64,000 nucleotides of DNA from Mesorhizobium sp. B2-8-5 (GCF_006440675.2 NZ_CP083951.1:2265501-2329500); one strand, 5' to 3'; numbered from the stretch's first letter, positions 18,049-28,517 are shown. Notes: a model not told the origin generated them from the sequence alone. Numbers and translations: made by a program.

Positions 18049-18585
18049 GCTGCGCGGATCCCGATCACTGCTCTTCCAATAGGCGAGGGCGGCTAGATGG
18101 TGCCCTCGCCGTCCACCTTCTCGTAACGGCCAGCGACGACGTTGCGCCAAGATGGGGATCGCCAGCAGAGTGGTACCTTTCTGGATGAACCGGACCGTCT
18201 GTGCCCAAGCTGCATAGCGCCGGTGTTAGCCGGTGCAGGCCCTGTTCCTTTGCAAGATGTGAATTTTCTGTTTTAGCTATTGCCAATCTCGATCCGGCGC
18301 ACTCTCGTCAAATCGTCTCAATCAGCGGATGTCAGGGTCAGTGGTTACGTCTCCTCGCAACCATTTTATCATAAATCAATAACCGTCCGCCTAATGCCGC
18401 TATCCTCTCCACCAGCCCGCCAGCCTGGGAGTCCCCCTTCTTGGAAAAGGCTGCGGACTTAGAGGGCCAGCCGGGTAGACTGGCCCCTCATCTCTTTTTC
18501 ACACAGATTTTGGTTGATTTCCCGCGAGCCTTGCCACAACGATTGAGCATTCGGGGTACAGTGGAGTTGGGCTGGTGGACGTTAA
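18049..18585. other. Gap with no recognisable gene except a terminator
   Basis: Short open frames on both strands show no family resemblance and lack ribosome sites. Apart from the hairpin at 18462-18500, nothing was identified. Confidence 0.5.
18462..18500 (+). terminator. Rho-independent terminator-like hairpin
   Basis: GAGGGCCAG at 18462-18470 pairs with CTGGCCCCTC at 18480-18489 (one bulge). A T-rich tract with five consecutive Ts follows at 18495-18499. It lies about 410 bases after the AmiC-like gene on the same strand, with no recognised gene between, so it could end that transcript or one lost from this gap. Confidence 0.6.
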
Positions 18586-18798
18586 ATCGCTCATAGGCCG
18601 GCGAGCACCGCTAAAGAGCTTGTCCATGCAGCGCTCCTAAGCGCGCCTCTGGACGAAACGATTTCCATTAAAGCAACTATCGCGGCAGCCCGTGAACTTG
18701 GCCTCGAACTCACCTCGAAGGATTGCGAACTCACCGAACTCATCATATTCGAGGCGGTTTTGCTCGGCCGGTTCGTCGCCTTCGATTTGCATGAGTGA
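18586..18798 (+). pseudogene. Short reading frame without a start codon, probably 5'-degenerate
   Basis: A 70-codon frame opens after a TAA at 18583 and ends at TGA 18796-18798. Its translation looks like real protein (KELVHAALLSAPLDETISIK and later CELTELIIFEAVLLGRFVAF), but there is no ATG, GTG or TTG near its beginning. The stop overlaps the ATG of the next small gene (TGATG), a sign of former operon coupling. I read it as a decayed small gene of unknown function. Confidence 0.45.
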
Positions 18799-18990
18799 TG
18801 CGCACCCACGGCGTCCTTTGGTTCTCGCCGCCGGTCTCGGTTAAGACCGGCAGCATGGCGTCTGCTAAGAGGTCAACAAAGTCCAGGCAGCCGTCGAGAA
18901 CCTACTTGAGTGGCCCAATCGAGGCCGTCGCCACTGGTCGACGCTTTAAGATTGGATTGCGGGGTTCTCTTCCTCGCGGGGCGGCAAGAC
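18798..18990 (+). pseudogene. DUF982-like gene remnant with frameshifts
   Basis: From ATG 18798 the frame reads WFSPPVSVKTGS, like the start of DUF982 proteins. The match then continues in another frame (VQAAVENLLEWPNRGRRHW, about 18875-18940), which is the AA..LL..WP..GR.H core of the family. At least one indel separates the parts and the C-terminus is not clear. Intact DUF982 genes occur nearby at 19044-19340 and 22701-23084 on the minus strand. Confidence 0.45.
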
Positions 18991-19043
18991 GGTGGCGCTC
19001 GCCGGCGCCCCCCGAGGCGCGATTTTGCGTGACGGCTGGTGGA

Positions 19044-19340
19044 CTACGCGGTCCGATCCGTGGATGCGGTCCGTGAGATCGTTTTCGCTACCAGCGTGTT
19101 CGGCACCAGTATGTCATTGCGACGTGCGAAGGCGACCAGGGTTGCCCGCACGATCTCCGGATCGACCTCACCGGCAATGCCGGCTTTGCAGGCGTTGAGC
19201 GCGACCGCATGAGCCCCGTTACGGCCGGGGGCGGGCCAGTCCTGAAGCAGGGAACATGCTTCCATCGCGTTCTCGATTGTCACCGGGAAACCCATTCCGA
19301 CCAGGATTGTGACAGGTTGTTCAAAGCGCGTGTTTGTCAT
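19044..19340 (-). CDS. DUF982 domain protein
   Basis: A 98-residue protein from ATG 19340 (MTNTRFEQPVTI). It shows the DUF982 pattern: a beta opening (QPVTILVGMGFPVTIEN), helix with MEACSLLQDWP, then GAHAVALNACKAGIAGEVDPE and IVRATLVAFARR. DUF982 proteins are short rhizobial proteins of unknown function, often in several copies. The frame stays open upstream to 19676, so a longer fusion is possible; the family alignment starts near 19340. Confidence 0.75.
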   Translation of the reverse strand: MTNTRFEQPVTILVGMGFPVTIENAMEACSLLQDWPAPGRNGAHAVALNACKAGIAGEVDPEIVRATLVAFARRNDILVPNTLVAKTISRTASTDRTA

Positions 19341-19676
19341 GACTTGAGTCTCTATCGATAGCGTTGCGACTGCGGCGTGCCGAGCAACGGGCCTGTCCGC
19401 AAGGACAACTCGACGCCCTGCCCGGATTCTGCCAAGACGCGAGATCCGAGCATCAGGTTCGGCTCTCCGCAGACACTCCCGATGCCGCGACACGTGCGCC
19501 GACAGGATCAGCGTTGACGTCACCGTGCGCCGGTTCCAGCCCGCAGATTCGGCCATGTCCAGCAAGCCCGTCAGCAGCGGCTTGAGCGCCGTTTGGCATT
19601 CCTCTTCGTAGGCAAGGAATTCGCTCGGCGAGCATGCCGGGGCCGGAACGGTTCCCTCGCCGGTCATCACATTCAT
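19341..19676 (-). CDS. Hypothetical N-terminal segment in frame with the DUF982 gene
   Basis: From ATG 19676 the frame reads FLAYEEECQTALKPLLTGLL and DMAESAGWNRRTVTSTLIL, a helical stretch that looks like a small conserved rhizobial protein. After about residue 60 it becomes Arg-rich and less protein-like (HRECLRRAEPDARISRLGR) before running into the DUF982 start. A separate small gene whose 3' end was joined to the DUF982 gene by an indel is my preferred reading; a genuine 210-residue fusion (19044-19676) is the alternative. Confidence 0.45.
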
Positions 19677-19704
19677 GATATTCTCCCCAATCGATCTGGC
19701 GATG

Positions 19705-19728
19705 CTCGCTCCCCATGTGGGGAGCGAG
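19705..19728 (-). terminator. Perfect inverted repeat downstream of groEL
   Basis: CTCGCTCCCCA (19705-19715) and TGGGGAGCGAG (19718-19728) are exact 11-base arms with a two-base centre. It sits 12 bases after the groEL stop in the direction of transcription. No T-run follows, so it may be a Rho-independent-like hairpin or an mRNA 3' stabiliser. Confidence 0.55.
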
Positions 19729-19739
19729 TCTGCCGGCGC

Positions 19740-21742
<2,003 letters not shown>

Positions 21743-21897
21743 GTCGTTCTCCTTCAAGGACAAACAGGTTTTGAGGTTCCCCCGCACCGGACCGGCAATA
21801 TCGGCCGGTGCGGGGCGACGCGACCCTCTCGGGCATCGCGCGCGCATATCGAGCTAGTTTTGGGATTTTCGGGTTTCAAGGGGCCGATGCAAAAAAA

Positions 21898-21924
21898 TTA
21901 GCACTCGGCATATGAGAGTGCCAA
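21898..21924 (-). promoter_or_regulatory. CIRCE element (HrcA operator)
   Basis: TTAGCACTC at 21898-21906, a nine-base spacer and GAGTGCCAA at 21916-21924. This is the classic CIRCE inverted repeat with one mismatch in the arms. HrcA binds it to repress chaperonin operons until heat stress. It stands between groES (minus) and the divergent small gene at 22079 (plus), so it could influence both. Confidence 0.93.
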
Positions 21925-22078
21925 CGGACTGTTATCGTGCAGCTATTTCGTTCGAACGGGAGACTTTGCAGCTTGAATTTTCGCGACTCGCAGACAAAAT
22001 TATCGCTGCTGCTGCCCATGGGACGGCAGCCTGGAACACGAACGCTATTCGAGGAGTTTTTGCAGACGGAGGACATCG

Positions 22079-22420
22079 ATGAACCACCAGACGTTTTCGC
22101 CGATAATTTCCTCTCTTGCCCCCGAAACATCCGACTATTCGCTCGATCGCCTGCTGGCGCCGGCCAGGCATTTCAAGCATCCTGACGAGGTCTTGAAGGA
22201 CGAGACGCTCGATCGTCAGGAAAAGCGGGCGATTCTGTCGTCCTGGGCTTCGGATGCCTGCGCTGTGGGATCCATGCCAGCGCTGCGTCAGCCGCCGGGT
22301 ACCGAGCGGCCGGTAACGTTGGACCAGATCATGGATGCTTTGTGCAAACTCGATGTCGAGGCTGCGACGCCATATCCGGCAACCGATCATCGGCACATGT
22401 TTGACCGACTGGACGCATGA
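22079..22420 (+). CDS. Conserved small rhizobial protein of unknown function
   Basis: A 113-residue protein supported by CGGAGG at 22058-22063 before ATG 22079. Its core reads EKRAILSSWASDACAVGSMP, followed by VTLDQIMDALCKLD, a pattern I recall from small alphaproteobacterial proteins that often sit with chaperone genes. It is transcribed away from groESL, with CIRCE in the shared upstream region, and is followed 18 bases later by usg. No enzymatic motif is visible. Confidence 0.78.
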   Translation: MNHQTFSPIISSLAPETSDYSLDRLLAPARHFKHPDEVLKDETLDRQEKRAILSSWASDACAVGSMPALRQPPGTERPVTLDQIMDALCKLDVEAATPYPATDHRHMFDRLDA

Positions 22421-22438
22421 AATCGTAAGGAGAAGCAT

Positions 22439-22717
22439 ATGGTCAACGCGGTCAGCAGGGAGTTCCGACTGCAGATGGTTGGCTACGGGCTGACCACCGC
22501 CGAGATCCATTACCATTTTCCCGATCACCCGAGCCTGCTGCAGCTCTACGTCTGGCAAGAATATGACCTGGCGCCGGAGTTTCCGGAGCTGCAAGAATTC
22601 CTGGGCTATTGGGAGCGTGAACTGGTGGGCGCGCTGCATTCCGTGCGAGTCGCCCACCATCGCCTCATCCAACCTTCGGAATTGCGCGCCGTCGACGGGA
22701 TCATTGCCATCCACTGA
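22439..22717 (+). CDS. Usg-family protein
   Basis: A 92-residue protein matching the Usg family closely: LQMVGYGLTTAEIHYHFPDH, LYVWQEYDLAPEFPEL and VRVAHHRLI near the end, full length. The family was once linked to tryptophan genes, but its role is unknown. AAGGAG precedes ATG 22439. It follows the small gene at 22079 and overlaps the 3' end of the convergent DUF982 gene by 17 bases. Confidence 0.87.
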   Translation: MVNAVSREFRLQMVGYGLTTAEIHYHFPDHPSLLQLYVWQEYDLAPEFPELQEFLGYWERELVGALHSVRVAHHRLIQPSELRAVDGIIAIH

Positions 22718-23084
22718 GCGTGGCGTCAGATCGCAAGCCTCCGGTCGTCCTCATCGGACGGCATTTGCGGAGCGCGTAATGGCCATCTGCCGGTATCAGG
22801 CCGGCCCGTTTCGCCGCTTTCTTGAAAGCGTTATAAGCCTCACGGCCGCTGCGCCAACCATCCAGCGCGTCGCGGCAGGCCCGCTCTGCGGCGCGCCAGC
22901 TGCGTCCCTGCGCCCATTCAGGCCATTGCTGATCCAGGCATTCCAATGCCTCGAAGCTGCTGGCGACCTTGCGCGAAGTGGCGGGAAATTCGAGCTTGAC
23001 CGGTTCGGGAAACCCAACGTCGTTCACCACTTCCTCCGTTTGTTGTTCCAGTCTTTTTGCGAGCAAGCAATCGGGCGGCGCCAT
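22701..23084 (-). CDS. DUF982 domain protein
   Basis: A 127-residue protein whose middle matches DUF982: EPVKLEFPATSRKVASSFEA, LDQQWPEWAQGRSW, then AERACRDALDGWRSGREAYN and FKKAAKRAG. The first ~25 residues are not conserved, so translation may begin later than 23084. It is convergent with usg. Together with the gene at 19044 it brackets the groESL block. Confidence 0.72.
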   Translation of the reverse strand: MAPPDCLLAKRLEQQTEEVVNDVGFPEPVKLEFPATSRKVASSFEALECLDQQWPEWAQGRSWRAAERACRDALDGWRSGREAYNAFKKAAKRAGLIPADGHYALRKCRPMRTTGGLRSDATLSGWQ

Positions 23085-23294
23085 CGGCGAACGCCCCTTG
23101 TCGAGATGGTTGGCCGCCCATGCCGTGTCAAGGTTGCCGCATGGCCGGCGTCAAAACCGTTGAACCTCCCCATCGGCAGCCAGCAGCCCGATTGGCCCGG
23201 CGATGCCTTCGGGCGCCATGATGATTGCCGCTCTGCCTCTTGACGCGGTGGAATTGAATTCCCAGATCGATTTTGCTGGCGCCTGAAAGGGCCA

Positions 23295-23362
23295 GCGAAG
23301 GTCAAGGAGCGCCGCATCCTTGGCGCTCCTCGTATCTATATTGCTCAATGGAGGATGTAGCT
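23295..23362 (+). promoter_or_regulatory. ROSE-like RNA thermometer in the hsp20 leader
   Basis: Two hairpins precede the ATG at 23363. The first has AGGAGCGCC (23305-23313) pairing with GGCGCTCCT (23322-23330). In the second, CTATATTGCTC (23336-23346) pairs with GAGGATGTAG (23351-23360), leaving a single G (23343) unpaired; this sequesters most of the Shine-Dalgarno GGAGG (23350-23354). The TTGCT opposite the ribosome site, with a bulged G, is the hallmark of ROSE elements that control rhizobial small heat-shock genes. Confidence 0.78.
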
Positions 23363-23842
23363 ATGAGAACGACATTCGACTTTACCCCTCTGTTCAGGTC
23401 GAGCATCGGCTTCGACCGCATGCTGAACGCGCTCGAGGCTGCGAGCAGAGGCGAGCCGATCGACAACTGGCCGCCCTATGACATCGCCAAGACCGATGAG
23501 GACGACTACCGCATCACCATGGCGGTCGCCGGATTCAGCCAAGACGAACTGACCGTCACGCAGGAGCAGAACATGCTCATGGTGTCGGGCCAGAAGGTCG
23601 GCGAGGACAACAGCCATTACCTGCATCGCGGCATTGCCGGCCGAGCCTTCCAACGCCGTTTTGAACTGGCCGATCACGTCAAGGTTGTCGGCGCCGGTCT
23701 CGTCAATGGTTTGCTGACGATCGATCTCAAGCGCGAGATTCCCGAAGAGATGAAGCCGCGCAGGATCGAAATCGCATCCGACAAGACGATGCCGAAGGTC
23801 GCGGCGAACCGGAAGATCGAAGCTGAGAGGCAGGTCGCCTGA
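23363..23842 (+). CDS. Small heat-shock protein, Hsp20/IbpA type
   Basis: A 159-residue class A rhizobial sHsp. The alpha-crystallin domain covers about 32-130 (NWPPYDIAKTDEDDYRITMA at the start, GLLTIDLKREIPEE with the GLLTI/IxI element near the end). It acts as an ATP-independent holdase under heat stress. ATG 23363 lies eight bases after GGAGG; an in-frame ATG at 23348 would destroy the leader hairpin. Regulation by the ROSE-like leader is likely. Confidence 0.93.
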   Translation: MRTTFDFTPLFRSSIGFDRMLNALEAASRGEPIDNWPPYDIAKTDEDDYRITMAVAGFSQDELTVTQEQNMLMVSGQKVGEDNSHYLHRGIAGRAFQRRFELADHVKVVGAGLVNGLLTIDLKREIPEEMKPRRIEIASDKTMPKVAANRKIEAERQVA

Positions 23843-23938
23843 GAGCTCGCTGATGGTCTGGCGCGCGCGGCATCGGGCCTCGCCCGGTGCCGTCGCGAAA
23901 CGATTGGTCAAATCCAATCAACAGAAAGGAGAACAACA

Positions 23939-24445
23939 ATGAGTGTACGTGATCTGATCCCTTGGAGACGGGAAAATAGCCGGCTTCCGAGCTTGTTTCG
24001 CGATGACGAGCGCGACCCCTTTCTCTCGTTGCATCGCGAGGTGAACCGCCTGTTCGACGACGCTTTCCGTGGCTTCGGCCCTGCGCTACCGGCCTTCGGT
24101 ACGCTATCTTCATTCGGCAGCGGCTGGCCGAGCGTCGAGATTTCCGACGGCGAGAAGGAGATCAAGGTGACGGCCGAGGTTCCCGGTCTGGAGGAAAGGG
24201 ACATCGAAGTGCTGCTCGATGACAGCGTGCTGACGCTGAAGGGCGAGAAGCGCTCCGAAACGGAGGACAGGGACCGGCAGTTCTCGGAGCGCTACTACGG
24301 CCGCTTCGAGCGGCGCATCCCCCTCGGTTACGAAGTCGAGGAGGGCGAGGTCGACGCCCGCTTCAAAAACGGTGTGTTGACGGTGAGGCTGCCGAAGACC
24401 GCGAAAGCGCAATCACAGGCAAAGCGCATCGAAATCAAGAGCTGA
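23939..24445 (+). CDS. Small heat-shock protein, Hsp20 family (second copy)
   Basis: A 168-residue sHsp of a different class from the preceding one. After an N-terminal arm (SLHREVNRLFDDAFRGFG) comes the alpha-crystallin domain (about 60-168), with VEISDGEKEIKVTAEVPGL and FKNGVLTVRLPKTAKAQ. AAAGGAG at 23925-23931 supports ATG 23939. It lies 96 bases after the first hsp20 gene, without a ROSE-like hairpin of its own, so it may be co-transcribed. Confidence 0.94.
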   Translation: MSVRDLIPWRRENSRLPSLFRDDERDPFLSLHREVNRLFDDAFRGFGPALPAFGTLSSFGSGWPSVEISDGEKEIKVTAEVPGLEERDIEVLLDDSVLTLKGEKRSETEDRDRQFSERYYGRFERRIPLGYEVEEGEVDARFKNGVLTVRLPKTAKAQSQAKRIEIKS

Positions 24446-24447
24446 CA

Positions 24448-24491
24448 TGTGGCGCGGAAGGTCGCCGACAGGCCGGGCCTCCCGCGCCACA
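24448..24491 (+). terminator. Terminator-like hairpin after the hsp20 pair
   Basis: TGTGGCGCGG (24448-24457) and CCGCGCCACA (24482-24491) are exact ten-base arms with a 24-base loop, starting right after the second hsp20 stop. No T-run follows. Confidence 0.5.
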
Positions 24492-24628
24492 CCTGCTCTA
24501 CCAGGAAGAGAAATGCCTCTCAGCGACGAGCCGCATTCCGGCAAAGCCCGAACGAAACACGCGGGCGCCGTCGAGAACGATCGAGGCTGCCGCTAAAGAG
24601 GAACGCATGCTGCTCGATTGAGCGCGGC

Positions 24629-24838
24629 CTAATGGCCCGGCTCAGATATCGGTATGATGCCAGCGGCCAAGCTCTCCTCTTCGAGAGTATCTGTGACATC
24701 ACCGACGCTGGCCCCCGCGTTGGAGTGAGTCCTCGCCAGTTCTTCTGCCTTGGATTTCACATCAAAGGAAGCTCGCCGCCGCTTTTTTGCTGCTGCTACC
24801 GCATCCGCAATCTCGACTGCCAGGGTGAGTGCCGGCAT
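24629..24838 (-). CDS. Small hypothetical protein
   Basis: A 69-residue protein from ATG 24838 (MPALTLAVEIADAVAAAKK), with GGAGAAG shortly upstream. It is hydrophilic and helical, with KSKAEELARTHSNAGASVGD and DTLEEESLAAGI, a style common among small rhizobial proteins. No motif allows a function. It lies between the heat-shock block and the IS66 debris. Confidence 0.5.
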   Translation of the reverse strand: MPALTLAVEIADAVAAAKKRRRASFDVKSKAEELARTHSNAGASVGDVTDTLEEESLAAGIIPISEPGH

Positions 24839-24884
24839 TAGACTTCTCCCGGATGCCCAGCCTCTACTCCCAAACATTGCAGAC

Positions 24885-25260
24885 GTTCGGCCAACCCGAC
24901 AGCTGTGCCGGCGACAGCGTCACCGAGCCGCCAGGCTCGGCCACATGAACTGTCCGTGGTTCATGCGCTTGGTGAACAGACAAAGACCGGTGACATCCCA
25001 GAACAGGATCTTCAGCAGCCAGGCATTCTTGCCGCGGAACACGAACAGATGCCTCGAGAACGGCTCCTTCTTCAGATGTTCCTGGATCAGCGTCGCGAGC
25101 CCATCGAGCCTTTGCGCATGTCGGTGTGACCCAAAGCCAGATGCACTTTCACGCCGGCCGGAACGACGATCATAACGCCTTCTCCGTGGCTGCCAGCTGC
25201 CGCTTCACCGCGGCCGCAGTGCTGCCAGTCGGCGCAAACACGCGCCGCCCATCATAAAGA
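24885..25260 (-). mobile_element. IS66-family remnant (orf1 tail and orf2/tnpB with frameshift)
   Basis: On the minus strand the end of an IS66 Orf1 (YDGRRVFAPTGSTAAAVKRQ, about 25260-25170) is followed by an IS66 TnpB. TnpB opens MIVVPAGVKVHLALGHTDMR from about 25173 and later reads LFVFRGKNAWLLKILFWD and LCLFTKRMNHGQFMWP. One base is missing near the MRKG motif, breaking the frame, and the C-terminus drifts near 24890. The orf3 transposase gene is absent, so the element is dead. Confidence 0.8.
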
Positions 25261-25374
25261 CCCCGCTGCCAAGGCGCTAGGTGCCAAGGGCGGAAAGAAG
25301 CGCGCCGAGAACATGACGCCAGAGCGGCGCCGAGATCGTTAAGAAGGCAGCAGCGAAACACTCGGGAAAATAGC
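25260..25374 (+). pseudogene. Fragment of a small Lys/Ala-rich protein with a frameshift
   Basis: The frame reads DPAAKALGAKGGKKRAENMT, then PERRREIVKKAAAKHSGK after skipping one base near 25330. This resembles the tail of short basic bacterial proteins with KGG motifs. There is no start or upstream part, so it is a fragment stranded next to the IS66 debris. Confidence 0.45.
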
Positions 25375-25708
25375 AAGCACGTTCACTTTTGTGGTCGATG
25401 GAAGACCTTTGCGAGAAAATGGACGCCGTTGCGCCGAAGCCGGGCACGCGGTCCATATAAGAAGCGCGCTGCGGACAACTCCTAACAACCGCAGGTCGAT
25501 TAGATGACGCTACGGAAGAACGATTGCAGGACGTCCAGGGAACGAAAAGCCCGCCGCTACCCAGTCGAGCGGCGGGCTTCCTGCGATTTCGTAAGCGGCT
25601 ACACCCCTGAAAGGAGCGACCGCTTCCCCGGTTAATGCGGCGACCGCGCAACGGTCCCGACAATTTTAACCAACGTCAAAATTTCAAACTGAGACACTAC
25701 CCGAAGTT
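25375..25708. other. Degenerate sequence before the LysR gene, with an IS-end-like motif
   Basis: No gene recognised. At 25679-25695 it carries AAATTTCAAACTGAGAC, the 17-mer that recurs at 41677-41693. This motif resembles insertion-sequence end sequence I have seen in rhizobia (IS21-type is my guess). It stops a few bases before the truncated LysR frame. Confidence 0.45.
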
Positions 25709-26647
25709 TTGAGGGTCTTCCTCGCTGTCGCGCGCAATAAATCGATCAGCGGCGCGGCAAAACGGATCGACGTGCAGCATTCGACGGTCTCGCGCCGCAT
25801 CAAGGCGCTGGAACAGCAGCTCGGCACGCGCCTGATCGAGCGCAAGGCGTCGGGCTACGAGCTCACCAGCGCGGGCGAGGAGCTGAAGCTCGCTGCCGTC
25901 AAAATGGAAGTCGAGGTGCTGGAGGTCGAAGGCGCGCTCGGCGGCGAAGAAGATCGTCCAACAGGCGTACTCCGCGTCGCTGCGATCAACAACATGGCCT
26001 CGTCGGTGCTGATGCCGATATTCGCGCGCTTCAGCGCAAAATATCCAGAAATCGAGCTGCACGTGCAGGTCTCGAACAAGTATGTCAGCCTGGCCGAGCG
26101 TCAGGCCGATGTTGCGATCCGCCAGACCAACACGCCGCAAGAGACACTGGTCGGCACGTTGCTCGGCAAGGTTGCCTCTGCCGTCTATGGCGAGCGCAAC
26201 TATGTAGTCTCATTGCGCTCCGGCGCGACGCGGAAATGGCTGGGCGTGGAATGCTGCGCCTTCCACCAGTCGTTGACAAATGCCGCGTGCCCCAACCGCG
26301 ACTACAGCTTTTTTGTCGACGATACTTTGTTGACTCTCGCGGCGCTGCGCGAGGGAATGGGCCTCGCCTATCTGCCGTGCTTCATGGGCGACAATGACGC
26401 CCGACTGCTCCGTTATCTCGCCCCGGAGCCGCATCATGATGTCGGCCTCTGGCTGCTCTACCATCCCAATCTCCGACGCACCAAGCGTGTGCGACTGTTT
26501 CGCGAACACATGCTGGCGGAAATGGTGAGCCAGCGGGAGCTGTTCGACGGTTTGAAGCCGCGACGTGACGGCCGGAACAATCTCGGCACGATGTCGTCGC
26601 CGCAGCCGAAACGCCACGGACGACAGGCTGCGGCCAGCGTGAAATAG
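25698..26647 (+). pseudogene. LysR-family regulator, 5' end replaced
   Basis: The frame codes for nearly a full LysR regulator: HTH (LRVFLAVARNKSISGAAKRI, then VQHSTVSRRIKALE) and an effector-binding domain to about residue 300. The first codons that should precede LRVFLAVAR (usually MDWDD or similar) are missing. Upstream sequence is IS-end-like instead, and the only start in frame is a TTG at 25709 inside the first helix, without a clear ribosome site. It may be silent or made as a slightly short protein. Confidence 0.75.
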
Positions 26648-26826
26648 AGTTGGCCTCCGTTGCCGTTGCGGCGCAATATGTCGCCTTCTGGCCCTAGGCG
26701 GCGGTTTTGAATGTCCGTTCTTCCTGCGCTCCTGAGGCAGTTGGCACGTCAATACGACGCACTTGCGTACATGCTAAAATAATGAAATACGGCCCGCGAG
26801 GGGATGATGGCAGGGAATTGGGTGGC

Positions 26827-27060
26827 ATGTATTTTCCTCAGTTTCTCACGGGAATGGTGGTGACGTCGGGCGCCTTAGCGGCGCGGGCATATGGCGCGAC
26901 AGGCTCCCTATGGATCGCGGCCGTCTGGGCCATTCTCACGTTGGTGCTTCTGCAAGTCGGATATTTTGTGCTTGTGCTCGGGATCGTTTATGGGTCGCGA
27001 GATAGCGGTCGAGCGTCGGATGCAGGTTCTAGCCAGACAGCAAGTCGCGTAGCGCGATAG
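26827..27060 (+). CDS. SyrA/ExoX-like exopolysaccharide production repressor
   Basis: A 77-residue inner-membrane protein: MYFPQFLTGMVVTSGALAAR, then two hydrophobic segments (about 5-25 and 32-58, with LLQVGYFVLVLGIVY). It matches the small SyrA-type family that lowers exopolysaccharide output in rhizobia. I chose ATG 26827 because the 40 residues in frame upstream are not conserved. It stands alone after the LysR gene. Confidence 0.75.
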   Translation: MYFPQFLTGMVVTSGALAARAYGATGSLWIAAVWAILTLVLLQVGYFVLVLGIVYGSRDSGRASDAGSSQTASRVAR

Positions 27061-27525
27061 AGTCCGCGCGGGACTGCAGAACAATTCGCTTCCTACCCCC
27101 TGTCTCCCGAAGCCTAATGCCGTGGGGGGCACCGCCATGAAGACTTTGGCCGGCTTGGACTCCGGCGGGCAGGCAATTCGAAGGTCCGCTTCGCATTGTC
27201 GCTCCAAATCCTGACTGGCAGAAGACGGCCCCAAAGCGGTCGGCAAATTTTCTACAACTCGCAATCCACTGGGGTTCTTGGAAGCTTTTCGAACTTTCTG
27301 GGTCGCGCCTCAGCCCGAATTGCGGGGCTTATGGACAAAGGGGGATACTGAATTCGATTTTTAGGCATCGACTTCCTGGCGCGTTTGCCTCCTCATGGTA
27401 CGCGTCAGCAGGTATCCAAATGTGAGCGGCAGCTTTGCGCCTCAATTCCGGCTACTGGGATCGCAAATGCCATTTTCCCGGAGCAGTCACAAGCAGGTTG
27501 TCTGACGGCCCGAACGGCCACCAGC
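27061..27525. other. Intergenic stretch without recognisable genes
   Basis: Short frames on both strands show no family resemblance. It separates the SyrA-like gene from the convergent catabolic operon. Nothing else was identified. Confidence 0.5.
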
Positions 27526-28443
27526 TCACAGGGCCATGATGGGTTCAGGCAACCCTGCGATATCGACCCGCCGCATGAATACCGCGCCTCCGACGTCGTT
27601 CGCCTTGGTCGCCTCGGTCGTGCTGCCGTCCCAGCCGGTCGTCACGTACAATGTCTTGAGTTCTGGTCCTGCAAAACACAGGCTGGTCACGAATGTGGCA
27701 GGCAGATAGAGCGACCGTCGAAGCGTGCCTTTTGGGTCGATACAGACAACCTTGCTGCCGCCATAAAGTGCGCACCACACATTGCCCGCACTATCAACGG
27801 CAAGGCCGTCAGGCATTCCATCATTGTTGGCAAAGGTGAAGAACACGCGACGACCCGAGATCGATCCGTCATTGCCGAGATTGTAAGACAAGATGCGGCG
27901 GCCCACGGTATCGCTGAAATAGAGCTTGCGGTTGTCGGGCGAGAAAGTCGGGCCATTGCAGATCACGAAGCCCCGGTCGCCGACCACCCAGCCTGTGCCG
28001 GGGACCATGCGATAGAAGAGCGCGTTTGGCTCCCGCTCCGACACATCATAGGTTCCCACCCAATAGCGCCCGGCACGGTCGACCTTGGCGTCATTGTAGA
28101 CGAGGTTCATTTGTCCTTGCTTGGGATTTGCGAAAACCCGGGTTTTCCCAGTGGCTGTGTCGAGAAGGTGCAGCCCATGATCCACCGCGAGAAGCAGGCC
28201 CTTTTCGGTAAGGACGAGCGACCCGATAGTCTCGGCGAAATCCATTTTCCAGCTGTCGCGGGCGCCACTGCCTTGTCGTTGCCGGTGCACGGTTGGGCCA
28301 TAGAAGTCTATCCAATAGAGTGCCTGCTCTGCCGGGTGCCACAGGATGCTCTCGCCCAGCCGATCGCGTGTTGGGGCGAAGATTTTCCATTCCGCGATGT
28401 CTGCTGGCATGTTTCCGATCCTTGCCGGTTTGGGGCGCATCAC
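27526..28443 (-). CDS. SMP-30/gluconolactonase-family lactonase
   Basis: A 305-residue six-bladed propeller of the SMP-30/LRE family, which hydrolyses lactones using a bound divalent metal. Seen are the metal-binding Glu of the LGESILWHP opening, the NDAKVDRAGRYWVGT motif, GPTFSPDNRKLYFSDT, and NNDGMPDGLAVDSAGNVWCA with the catalytic Asp. It is the last gene of a minus-strand operon behind two SDR genes. The start may be at an internal Met (MPADIAEW) about 11 codons in. With the monooxygenase nearby it could open a lactone product. Confidence 0.9.
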   Translation of the reverse strand: MMRPKPARIGNMPADIAEWKIFAPTRDRLGESILWHPAEQALYWIDFYGPTVHRQRQGSGARDSWKMDFAETIGSLVLTEKGLLLAVDHGLHLLDTATGKTRVFANPKQGQMNLVYNDAKVDRAGRYWVGTYDVSEREPNALFYRMVPGTGWVVGDRGFVICNGPTFSPDNRKLYFSDTVGRRILSYNLGNDGSISGRRVFFTFANNDGMPDGLAVDSAGNVWCALYGGSKVVCIDPKGTLRRSLYLPATFVTSLCFAGPELKTLYVTTGWDGSTTEATKANDVGGAVFMRRVDIAGLPEPIMAL

Positions 28444-28517
28444 TGAGCATCCGAACGCGACGGCGGCCCGTGTTGCGTCGACCTCTCAGAAGCCCCGTGA
28501 AAGTCGAACCTCGAGGC

